Part shown: positions 54,494 through 61,761 of the stretch, piece after piece | Layout: every line of letters starts with the position of its first letter | Numbering within the stretch: the first letter of the stretch is position 1 | Origin: SCN-69-37 sp044507065 | Lineage (GTDB): Bacteria > Acidobacteriota > Vicinamibacteria > Vicinamibacterales > SCN-69-37 | Direction of reading: 5' to 3' | Assembly (NCBI GenBank): GCA_044507065.1 | Contig: JBIQJY010000008.1 | Coordinates: forward strand, 25,382-89,381 | DNA: 64,000 nucleotides | Position numbers and translations under genes: made by a program | The notes under the pieces: generated by a model | What the model was told of the DNA's origin: nothing | Seen by the model: the letters and a program-made list of their open reading frames with translations, nothing else | Database searches by the model: none

Positions 54494-55318
54494 ATGTCGA
54501 CGATTCGCCAGCAGCTCGAAGCACTCGAAGCCGGACATCTCGCACCCCAGGCCGCGCGCAGCGCCGGCAGCCGCGGGCGGCTGCGTCCGGAGCCCGAGGA
54601 TCCCATCCGCCCGGTGTTCCAGCGCGATCGGGACCGCGTCATCCACTCCAAGGCCTTTCGCCGGCTGAAGCACAAGACGCAGGTCTTCTTCGCCCCGACA
54701 GGCGATCACTACCGCACGCGGCTGACGCACACGCTCGAGGTTTCGCAGATTGCGCGGAGCATCGCGAAGGTGCTGCGACTGCACGAGGAATTGACCGAGG
54801 CCATTGCCCTCGGACACGACCTTGGTCACCCGCCGTTCGGGCACGCCGGCGAACGCGTGCTCCACAAGCTGACGCCGGGTGGTTTCAGTCACTACGAGCA
54901 GAGCCTTCGTGTGGTCGACGTGCTCGAGAACGATGGACGCGGCCTGAACCTGACATGGGAGGTGCGCGACGGTATCGCGCGCCACTCCAAGGGCAAACAC
55001 GGCCTGCCGGTCGGCGCTCCGGCCGATGCGCGTGCGAGCACGGTNNNNNNNNNNNNNNNNNNNNNNNNNNNNNNNNNNNNNNNNNNNNNNNNNNNNNNNN
55101 NNNNNNNNNNNNNNNNNNNNNNNNNNNNNNNNNNNNNNNNNNNNCTGGGCGGCATCTGGGAGAAGCTGCACGCCCAGCCGGAACCCTATCTGGAGGCGGC
55201 CACCATCGAGGCCGAAGGGATCGACACGGCCGTCAAGGACTTCGTGGCCGGGATGACCGACCGATACGCCGTGGCCCTGTTTCAGGAACTCTTCGTGCCC
55301 CGGTCCTGGGGCGGCTGA
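54494..55318 (+). CDS. dgt: dGTPase-like HD phosphohydrolase, interrupted by an assembly gap
   Basis: An HD-domain triphosphohydrolase. The first 183 residues include HKTQVFFAPTGDHYRTRLTH, then the metal-binding HD in LGHDLGHPPFGHAGE. The rest of the core is lost in a run of 100 N at 55045-55144. After the gap the C-terminus (AVKDFVAGMTDRYAVALFQELF) is that of dGTPase-like proteins. The visible protein is about 240 residues without the gap, against 340-380 for the family, so the true gap is probably longer than 100 bases. Frame continuity across the gap is by chance. Confidence 0.85.
   Translation: MSTIRQQLEALEAGHLAPQAARSAGSRGRLRPEPEDPIRPVFQRDRDRVIHSKAFRRLKHKTQVFFAPTGDHYRTRLTHTLEVSQIARSIAKVLRLHEELTEAIALGHDLGHPPFGHAGERVLHKLTPGGFSHYEQSLRVVDVLENDGRGLNLTWEVRDGIARHSKGKHGLPVGAPADARASTXXXXXXXXXXXXXXXXXXXXXXXXXXXXXXXXXXLGGIWEKLHAQPEPYLEAATIEAEGIDTAVKDFVAGMTDRYAVALFQELFVPRSWGG
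55045..55144. other. Assembly gap of 100 N
   Basis: Unknown bases of fixed nominal length, inside dgt. The sequence on both sides belongs to the same gene by family resemblance, so the join itself looks correct even though the size is unknown. Confidence 0.99.
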
Positions 55319-55398
55319 CGGGGGGCCACCTGCGTGTAGCCTGCGCAGGGCCACTTCTGTTAACATTTCCGATTGGCCTGCAGGGCGGGCGGTGTTCC

Positions 55399-55941
55399 AT
55401 GAATATGCTCCTCGACCTCAGCCGGTTGCGGGGCGGGGCAGGGCGGATCGACCGTCACGACCCGCCGGACGCATTCGAATCGACCGACCAGGATTTCCGG
55501 GTTGTCGTCCCGGTCATCTTCCAGGCCGATGTGCGGAAGGACCGCGAGAAGGTCCGGATTGTGGGGCGTCTCGCGACAGAGCTCGAGGTGCCGTGCAGTC
55601 GCTGCCTCGAGCCGTATCGCATCGCGGTCGACGTCCCGGTGGACCTGTTGTTCCTGCCCCTCGCCGCGCAGGCGGCAGGTGCGCCCGAGGATCGACAACT
55701 GGGCGAAGAGGACGCGAACGTGTCGTTCTACGAGGACGAGGCGATCGATCTCGGGCAGGTGATGCGCGAGCAGTTCTACCTCGCCCTGCCGATGAAGCCG
55801 CTCTGCCGGGAGGACTGCCTGGGGTTGTGCCCGGTGTGCGGCACCAACCGCAACACCAGCATGTGCTCGTGTCAGCCGGAATGGGTGGACCCGAGGATGG
55901 ACGGCTTGCGCCAGTTCCGGGAGAAGCAGAGCAAGCACTGA
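55399..55941 (+). CDS. YceD/DUF177-family protein
   Basis: A 180-residue protein of the DUF177 family, coded as usual just before rpmF. It has a Cys pair CSRCLEPY near residue 70 and a C-terminal Cys group CREDCLGLCPVCG near residue 137, which suggests zinc binding. YceD-type proteins are linked to 23S rRNA accumulation or ribosome assembly. A promoter-like CTGTTAACATTTCCG lies at about 55357-55371, 27 bases before the ATG. rpmF starts about 90 bases later. Confidence 0.88.
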   Translation: MNMLLDLSRLRGGAGRIDRHDPPDAFESTDQDFRVVVPVIFQADVRKDREKVRIVGRLATELEVPCSRCLEPYRIAVDVPVDLLFLPLAAQAAGAPEDRQLGEEDANVSFYEDEAIDLGQVMREQFYLALPMKPLCREDCLGLCPVCGTNRNTSMCSCQPEWVDPRMDGLRQFREKQSKH

Positions 55942-56029
55942 ACGACCCGGCACGTCGGGCCGCGTGGCCCGCTGCCGATATCGACCAACCCGGCGCCCCC
56001 AGGGCGCCGATGACGACAGACCGAGTCCC

Positions 56030-56212
56030 ATGCCGAATCCAAAACGCCGCCACTCGAAGACCCGTACCGCCAAGCGCCGCACGCACGACGCCCTCAAGCC
56101 CGTGGGCACGAGCACGTGTCCGCAGTGCCAGGAGGCCAAGTTGCCGCACGCCGTGTGCGGTAACTGTGGTTACTACCGGGGCCGGCAGGCGCGTCCCGTC
56201 CCCGAGGAATAA
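56030..56212 (+). CDS. rpmF: 50S ribosomal protein L32
   Basis: A 60-residue ribosomal protein starting MPNPKRRHSKTRTAKRRTHD. It is the zinc-type L32, with Cys30xxCys33 and Cys43xxCys46. The ATG at 56030 is the family start. It lies between yceD and plsX, the common bacterial order yceD-rpmF-plsX-fab. Confidence 0.96.
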   Translation: MPNPKRRHSKTRTAKRRTHDALKPVGTSTCPQCQEAKLPHAVCGNCGYYRGRQARPVPEE

Positions 56213-56261
56213 CCCCCGCGGCCCGTCCCGGGCAGCGGTCGTTCCCCACCATGGTTGATCC

Positions 56262-57257
56262 GTGCTGACCGTAGCGGTCGACGCCATGGGCGGCGATCAC
56301 GCGCCAGCCGCAGTCATCGACGGCGCCGTGCAGGCGGCGCGGTCGCTGCCGGTGGCCGTCGTGCTCGTCGGCCCGGCGGACCGGCTGCGCGCGGAGCTCG
56401 ACCGACGCGACACGGCCGGGGCCGTGCTGTCGGTCGTCGATGCACCCGACGTCGTCTCGATGGACGAGGCGCCGCTCGTCGCGCTGCGTCGTCGGCCGCG
56501 CGCGTCCGTCCGGGTTGCGGCCGAGATGGTGGCGGCCGGCCACGCGGCGGCGTTCTTCAGCGCGGGGCACTCGGGCGCCACGCTGCTGGCCGCGCACGGC
56601 GTCCTGGGCCTGATGCCGGGCGTGCATCGTCCCGCGCTGGCCGTCACGATGCCCACGCAGACGGGGGCGGCCGTCCTGCTCGACGCCGGCGCCAGCGTCG
56701 AATGCCGGACCGAGCATCTCGTGCAGTTCGCCCATCTGGGTGCCGCCTACGCGTCGGTGGTGATGGAACTGGCGGAGCCCAAGGTCGGCCTGCTGTCGAT
56801 TGGCGAGGAGGCCCGCAAGGGCACCGACCTGATTCGCGAGACCCATCACCGGCTGCGTGACGAACCACTCCACTTCATCGGCAACATCGAGGCGCGCGAT
56901 CTGTTCACGGGTCGCGCCGATGTCGTGGTCTGTGATGGCTTCACCGGCAATATCGCGTTGAAGGTGGGCGAGGGCCTGGTCGAGTCGCTCGAGGAGATGC
57001 TGCGACAGGAGCTCGATGCGGCGCTCGTCTCGCAGATTGGCGGGCTGCTCATGCGTCGCGCGTTCGCACGATTCCGCCAGCGTGTCGACTACGCGGAATA
57101 CGGCGCCGCGCCGCTCCTTGGCGTGCAGGGGCTGGCGCTGGTGGGGCACGGACGCTCGTCGTCGCGGGCCGTGGGCAGCGGCATCGCCATGGCGGCGCGC
57201 CTGGCCGGGTCGCGCGTCGTGGAGCGGCTGCAGACCGCGCTGCGACCCGCTGAATGA
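56262..57257 (+). CDS. plsX: Phosphate acyltransferase PlsX
   Basis: A 331-residue enzyme that converts acyl-ACP to acyl-phosphate for phospholipid synthesis. It starts with GTG at 56262. The family motifs VAVDAMGGDHAP, AAFFSAGHSGATLLAAH, VGLLSIGEEARKGTDL and VVVCDGFTGNIALKVGEGL are present. fabD is missing between plsX and fabG, where it often stands. The gene links ribosomal rpmF to the fatty-acid cluster. Confidence 0.95.
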   Translation: MLTVAVDAMGGDHAPAAVIDGAVQAARSLPVAVVLVGPADRLRAELDRRDTAGAVLSVVDAPDVVSMDEAPLVALRRRPRASVRVAAEMVAAGHAAAFFSAGHSGATLLAAHGVLGLMPGVHRPALAVTMPTQTGAAVLLDAGASVECRTEHLVQFAHLGAAYASVVMELAEPKVGLLSIGEEARKGTDLIRETHHRLRDEPLHFIGNIEARDLFTGRADVVVCDGFTGNIALKVGEGLVESLEEMLRQELDAALVSQIGGLLMRRAFARFRQRVDYAEYGAAPLLGVQGLALVGHGRSSSRAVGSGIAMAARLAGSRVVERLQTALRPAE

Positions 57258-57312
57258 ACGGACCGATGAGGTTGCGTCGGCGTGCGGGCTGTGCTGAAGT
57301 AGGCAGGCTGAG

Positions 57313-58053
57313 ATGAGCACTATTGCGGGCCGTGTGGCCCTGATCACGGGCGCGTCACGGGGCATCGGGCGCGCGATTGCCGAACGGCTGGCGTCTGACG
57401 GCGCCACTGTGGTGGCCGCCGCCCGGGGCGAGAACGCGGCCGGGACGGTCGCGGCCATCGCGGCGGCTGGCGGTCGCGCCGAAGCCGTGGCGCTCGACGT
57501 GACCGACAGTGACGCCGTGGCCGCCCTCGTGGGCGACGTCGTCGCGCGGCACGGCCGCGTGGACATCCTGATCAACAACGCCGGCATCGCGCGCGACCAG
57601 CTGATGCTGCGCATGAAGCGCGACGACTGGGACGCGGTGATCGCGACGAACCTGACGGCCGCCTTCACGTGCATCCAGGCCGTCCTCCGGCCGATGGTGA
57701 AGCAGCGCGCCGGGCGCATCGTGAACGTCGCCTCGGTGGTCGGACAGGCCGGCAACGCCGGCCAGGCCAACTATGCGGCGTCGAAGGCCGGGCTCATCGG
57801 TCTGACGAAATCGCTTGCGCTCGAGGTCGCCTCGCGCGGCATCACGGTCAACGCCGTGGCGCCGGGCCTGATCGATACCGACATGACGCGCGCGATCGCG
57901 GCCGCCGCCCACGAGACGTGGGCCGCGCGGATTCCCGCGCAGCGGCTGGGCACGCCGGCCGATGTCGCGGCCGCCGTGGCGTTCCTCGCGTCCGACGAAG
58001 CGTCGTATATTACGGGGCACGTACTCTCCGTCAACGGCGGCATGTACATGTGA
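57313..58053 (+). CDS. fabG: 3-oxoacyl-[acyl-carrier-protein] reductase
   Basis: A 246-residue short-chain dehydrogenase. The NADPH loop TGASRGIGRAIAERLA, the NNAGIARDQLMLRMKRDDWD segment characteristic of FabG, and the catalytic Ser-Tyr-Lys (NVASVVG, then YAASKAGL) are intact. It reduces 3-oxoacyl-ACP in type II fatty-acid synthesis. acpP follows after 85 bases and fabF after that. Confidence 0.95.
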   Translation: MSTIAGRVALITGASRGIGRAIAERLASDGATVVAAARGENAAGTVAAIAAAGGRAEAVALDVTDSDAVAALVGDVVARHGRVDILINNAGIARDQLMLRMKRDDWDAVIATNLTAAFTCIQAVLRPMVKQRAGRIVNVASVVGQAGNAGQANYAASKAGLIGLTKSLALEVASRGITVNAVAPGLIDTDMTRAIAAAAHETWAARIPAQRLGTPADVAAAVAFLASDEASYITGHVLSVNGGMYM

Positions 58054-58138
58054 GACAGTTCGTCCGGGCCGCATGACGCGGACGGACCGGCAGCGGTGAA
58101 AGGCGGCGGGCGCGGGCCCCGTCTTCGAGGAGGATTGA

Positions 58139-58378
58139 ATGGCAGTTGCGGATCAGGTCAAGAAGATCATCGTCGAGCAGCTCGGGGTCGACGAAGAAGA
58201 AGTGACGCCGGACGCGTCGTTTGTCGATGATCTCGGTGCGGATTCGCTCGACACGGTCGAGCTCGTCATGGCGTTCGAAGAGGAATTCGGTATCGAGATT
58301 CCCGACGAGGATGCCGAGAAGATCACGCGCGTGAAGGAAGCCATCGAGTACATCGAGGGCCACGCCAAGAAGAAGTAG
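58139..58378 (+). CDS. acpP: Acyl carrier protein
   Basis: A 79-residue acidic helical carrier protein. Ser36 in GADSLDTVEL takes the phosphopantetheine arm. A GAGGAGG-type ribosome site precedes the ATG by 7 bases. The C-terminus ends in HAKKK. It carries acyl chains for FabG, FabF, PlsX and the FabZ-LpxA fusion coded elsewhere in the window. Confidence 0.97.
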   Translation: MAVADQVKKIIVEQLGVDEEEVTPDASFVDDLGADSLDTVELVMAFEEEFGIEIPDEDAEKITRVKEAIEYIEGHAKKK

Positions 58379-58391
58379 TTCGGAGGCGTTG

Positions 58392-59633
58392 TTGACGAGG
58401 CGAGTAGTCGTCACGGGCGTCGGCCTGCTGTCGTCGGTCGGCATCGGGACGCAAGCCAACTGGGATGCGTTGTGCGCCGGGCACAGCGGCATCGGACCGA
58501 TCACGCACTTCGACGCGTCGAAGCACGCCGCGCGTATTGCCGGCGAGGTGAAGGGGTTCGATCCGCTGCAGTTCGTCGAGAAGAAGGACGTCAAGAAGAT
58601 GGACGTCTTCATCCAGTACGCCATCGCGGCCGCGGACTTCGCGGTGCGTGATGCGCGCCTGGAGATCACTCCCGACATCGCCGACAACGTCGGCGTCTAC
58701 ATCGCCTCGGGGATCGGCGGGTTCCAGACCATCGAGAACGAGCACATCGCGCTCATCGACGGTGGACCACGCCGGATTTCCCCGTTCTTCATTCCGGCCT
58801 CGATCATCAACCTGGCCGCCGGCCAGGTGTCGATCCGGTTCGGCGCCCGCGGGCCGAACCTGGCCACCTGCACGGCCTGCACGGCCTCGGCGCATTCGAT
58901 TGGCGAGGCGGCCGAGATCATCAAGCGCGGCGATGCCGACGTGATGATTGCCGGCGGGTCCGAGGCGTCGATCACGCCGCTCGGTGTCGGCGGGTTCGCG
59001 GCGCTCCGCGCGCTGTCGACGCGCAACGACGAGCCGGCCCGCGCGAGCCGGCCGTTCGACAAGGACCGCGACGGCTTCGTCATCGGCGAGGGCGCCGGCA
59101 TGGTCATCCTCGAGGAACTCGAGGGCGCCCGGCGGCGCGGCGCGACCATCTACGCCGAGATCGTCGGCTACGGCCTGTCGGGTGACGCGTTCCACCTGAC
59201 GTCCCAGCCCGAGGACGCCAACGGGGCGATCCGGTCGATGCGCATGGCCCTGCGCAAGGCGGGCGTGCGGCCCGACCAGATCGACTACATCAACGCCCAC
59301 GGCACGTCGACGCCCATCAACGACCCGACCGAGACGCTGGCCGTCAAGACGACGTTCGGCGACCACGCGTCGAAGCTGGTGATGTCGTCGACCAAGTCGA
59401 TGACCGGGCACCTGCTCGGCGCCGCCGGCGGGCTCGAGGCGGGCATCACCGCGCTCGCCATCCGCCACCAGGTGGCGCCGCCGACCATCAATCTCGACAA
59501 TCCCGATCCGGCCTGCGATCTCGACTACGCGCCCAACGTGAAGCGCGAGATGAAGATCGACTACGCGCTGTCGAACTCGTTCGGGTTCGGCGGCACCAAC
59601 GGCACGCTGCTGCTCAAGCGCTTCGAGGCCTGA
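58392..59633 (+). CDS. fabF: 3-oxoacyl-[acyl-carrier-protein] synthase 2
   Basis: A 413-residue condensing enzyme. The active Cys163 lies in TCTACTASAHSIGEA, where the family usually has GAH, and the His residues are in NAHGTSTPINDPTE and STKSMTGHLLGAAGG. FabF elongates acyl-ACP with malonyl-ACP. I prefer the TTG at 58392, five bases after a GGAGG site, over the TTG at 58389. The last 22 bases are part of a direct repeat and overlap the opposite-strand methyltransferase. Confidence 0.94.
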   Translation: MTRRVVVTGVGLLSSVGIGTQANWDALCAGHSGIGPITHFDASKHAARIAGEVKGFDPLQFVEKKDVKKMDVFIQYAIAAADFAVRDARLEITPDIADNVGVYIASGIGGFQTIENEHIALIDGGPRRISPFFIPASIINLAAGQVSIRFGARGPNLATCTACTASAHSIGEAAEIIKRGDADVMIAGGSEASITPLGVGGFAALRALSTRNDEPARASRPFDKDRDGFVIGEGAGMVILEELEGARRRGATIYAEIVGYGLSGDAFHLTSQPEDANGAIRSMRMALRKAGVRPDQIDYINAHGTSTPINDPTETLAVKTTFGDHASKLVMSSTKSMTGHLLGAAGGLEAGITALAIRHQVAPPTINLDNPDPACDLDYAPNVKREMKIDYALSNSFGFGGTNGTLLLKRFEA

Positions 59634-59654
59634 CGGCCTCCGCCGCGTCGTCGG
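59612..59654. repeat. Left copy of a 43-bp direct repeat
   Basis: The first 38 bases (59612-59649) are identical to 61719-61756, then one mismatch and 4 more matches. This copy holds the 3' end of fabF and, on the other strand, the last codons of the methyltransferase. Confidence 0.92.
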
Positions 59655-61137
59655 ACGTTGGTCCGTGGCGCTGAATCGTGACGGAGACAACGGCGGAGCC
59701 GTCGTTCTCGAACCAGCGCACGCCTTCGGCAACCAGATCGAACACGAGCCGGCACGTCCGGTCCGGAACGTCTACGTCAATGTGCATCTCGACGCTGTCG
59801 CCGGGAAGTACATCGCGTGGCAGTCCGTGCCGGGAGTGATCAATGTCGATGAGCTGGTCGTCGGCGTCGTACAGGTGCGACCCGAGCCGGACGACGCCGT
59901 GAATGCCGATGTTCGAGCTGAGCCACGTCGCCTGTCCCGTGTTCTCGATTCGAAAGGCGAGCGGCACGCGCCTGTCGCGCGTGACGACCATGGCTGGGCC
60001 AACGAGCTCCATGCGGTGAGACAGGCCCTCGTGACCCCGGCTGTCGAGCCGTGGCTTGCCCTTGTGAAGAAAGAAGATCGACCCGTTGGCCTGCGTGTCT
60101 GCCGCGTTCCGCCAGACCCGTGGCTGCACCTCTGACGTGGAGCCCTGCCGGAAGGCCCGCTCGTAGTCATCGCCGGAGATCGTCAGGTCGGTCATCACTC
60201 GAACAGTGAGTTCGGTGAAGCCTGCGTCTGACGCCAGGGATCGGATCGCGAGGAGGTCGATATCATTCTCGAGGACGCCGTAGTTGCGCATTTCATACTG
60301 CGCCTGCGGGTCGTGCGAGTGGTGCAGGCCTGGCTCACTGAACCCGACGATGCCGCCAGGGCGGAGGATTCGGGAGAACTCCCGCAGCACGACCGCCTGG
60401 TTCGGCACGTGGTGGAATGTGTCGAACGAGATGATCCTGTCGACCGACTCGTCCGGCAGGTCGATTCGGTGTCCATCGAACGGCAGGAAGACCGGCGGGA
60501 AGGCTTCCGATCCCAGCATCGGTGGATGGTCGGCGAACAGCCGGCGCCCGATGTCGAGGGCGGCCGCCGACGCGTCGCAGCAGATGACCTGGCAGCTCAG
60601 TTCGGTGATCAGGCGCGACAGCCAGCATGTGCCGGCACCGAAGTCGACGACCGTCATCGTCTTGCCAAGTCGAAGTCCGCGCAGCAGCGCCCCGAGATTC
60701 TCGAGCATCGCCGGCGTCTCGTGCGTGAACGCGAAAGGCTTGCGCAGCAAGGGGGCCGGGTCGTCGATGCTCCGGTAGTAGCGATCGGCAGTCGCGAGGA
60801 GCTCTTCGACTGAATGCGTCGCGATGACGCTCTGTGGCGTGATGCGATCGGGCGACGACGAGCTCGTGTCGATTGGCTGATCGACGCCCGAGCGCGCCGC
60901 GTCGGCGTCCCGGAGTCCTGCGATGAGTTCCCGTCGTTCGCGCGATGCCATCAACTCCTGGAGGAGGGCATCGAGCGGTAGCCCGGCACGGACACGAGCC
61001 GAGTATGCGGCCAGTCCCTCGGGGTCGGGTTCGCGCCTCAGAATCAGTTGATAGGCGAGTCTGACGTCGCTGACAGACGCCAGATCGTTCTGGTTGCCGG
61101 TGTCAGGGCGTGTGCTTCGGAATAGCCGGAAACCCAT
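59614..61137 (-). CDS. Three-part SAM methyltransferase with DUF4214-like and beta-sandwich domains
   Basis: A 507-residue protein. Residues about 24-72 (YQLILRREPDPEGLAAYSAR) resemble DUF4214. A class I methyltransferase domain follows, with VVDFGAGTCWLSRL near residue 162, CCDASAAALDIGR and ISFDTFHHVPNQAVVLREF. From about residue 385 a beta-sandwich begins (VPLAFRIENTGQATWLS, then VFDLVAEGVRWFENDG), like appended domains of surface-polysaccharide enzymes. The last 12 residues DDAAEAVRPRSA equal the end of the neighbouring helicase because both are coded in the repeat. It lies inside the repeat-flanked segment. The substrate is unknown; a capsule or O-antigen role is a guess. Confidence 0.85.
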   Translation of the reverse strand: MGFRLFRSTRPDTGNQNDLASVSDVRLAYQLILRREPDPEGLAAYSARVRAGLPLDALLQELMASRERRELIAGLRDADAARSGVDQPIDTSSSSPDRITPQSVIATHSVEELLATADRYYRSIDDPAPLLRKPFAFTHETPAMLENLGALLRGLRLGKTMTVVDFGAGTCWLSRLITELSCQVICCDASAAALDIGRRLFADHPPMLGSEAFPPVFLPFDGHRIDLPDESVDRIISFDTFHHVPNQAVVLREFSRILRPGGIVGFSEPGLHHSHDPQAQYEMRNYGVLENDIDLLAIRSLASDAGFTELTVRVMTDLTISGDDYERAFRQGSTSEVQPRVWRNAADTQANGSIFFLHKGKPRLDSRGHEGLSHRMELVGPAMVVTRDRRVPLAFRIENTGQATWLSSNIGIHGVVRLGSHLYDADDQLIDIDHSRHGLPRDVLPGDSVEMHIDVDVPDRTCRLVFDLVAEGVRWFENDGSAVVSVTIQRHGPTSDDAAEAVRPRSA

Positions 61138-61184
61138 CTTATGGTAGTCGCAGCGAGTGCGAACGGAAGGCCTTCACAGCGGCG

Positions 61185-61216
61185 TGTGCCGCGCGGGCAA
61201 GTGCCCGCGCGGCACA
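61185..61216. terminator. Perfect 14-bp hairpin after the reverse-strand gene
   Basis: TGTGCCGCGCGGGC and its exact complement are separated by the loop AAGT. It begins 7 bases after the stop of the reverse-strand gene ending at 61224. There is no T-run on either side, so it may stabilise the 3' end or act as a rho-assisted or inefficient terminator. Confidence 0.6.
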
Positions 61217-61223
61217 GGGTTAC

Positions 61224-61552
61224 CTACATGCCAGGTCCGGCCCATACCTTGATCGTGCCAGTTCCGTCGACGGTACTTAGGTACCCGTCGTTGCCGAGCA
61301 CCAAGAAGTGGCTGCCGGATGGTGTCACGCTGGTGTCCCAGTAGATGCCATCCCAGTAGTCATTTCCCCCGTATGTACTCCAGACCGAAATGTGTGCGTC
61401 TCCAAAGGTGCTGCCGTAAGTCCAATTGACCCATGGATCTGTATANNNNNNNNNNNNNNNNNNNNNNNNNNNNNNNNNNNNNNNNNNNNNNNNNNNNNNN
61501 NNNNNNNNNNNNNNNNNNNNNNNNNNNNNNNNNNNNNNNNNNNNNGAATCAT
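61224..61552 (-). CDS. Reverse-strand gene interrupted by an assembly gap; C-terminal domain visible
   Basis: Two parts of one likely gene flank the 100-N gap. The right part has ATG at 61552-61550, preceded on the reverse strand by AAGGAG at 61565-61560, 7 bases away. The left part gives an open frame of 73 residues from 61445 to TAG at 61226-61224. It has many Trp, Tyr, Gly and Thr residues (WVNWTYGSTFGDAHISVW, then FLVLGNDGYLSTVDGTGT), so it looks like an exported beta protein or lectin-like fold. The gap length is unknown, so the total size and whether both parts are one gene are inference. No family is recognised. Confidence 0.55.
61446..61545. other. Assembly gap of 100 N
   Basis: Unknown bases of nominal length inside the repeat-flanked insert. 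The left and right flanks fit one reverse-strand gene, but any additional genes of the insert could be hidden here. Confidence 0.99.
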
Positions 61553-61718
61553 AGTAGGTCTCCTTGGTTGTCGAGCTGTCGGCGAAACGATGCGGTCAGA
61601 GAGCCCTTCCAGGATGTCCCGGCGGCTTCGAAAGGTGTCTCTGGATAGGCGAAGCTTAGCGTGCTTGTGACGCGCGGTGCAATTGTTCTTTGCGTTGGCG
61701 TGCTCGTTCATTGAATCC

Positions 61719-61761
61719 GCTCAAGCGCTTCGAGGCCTGACGGCCTCCGCCGCGTCATCGG
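61719..61761. repeat. Right copy of the 43-bp direct repeat
   Basis: It matches 59612-59654 with 42 of 43 bases. On the forward strand it repeats the fabF 3' end, codons for LKRFEA and the stop. On the reverse strand it codes for the end of the helicase gene. Confidence 0.92.

Noticed and set aside
61546..61711. A reverse-strand protein starting at ATG 61711 (MNEHANAKNN)
   Set aside because: No ribosome site precedes it, and the composition is unlike a protein. The internal ATG at 61552 in the same frame has AAGGAG at the right distance.
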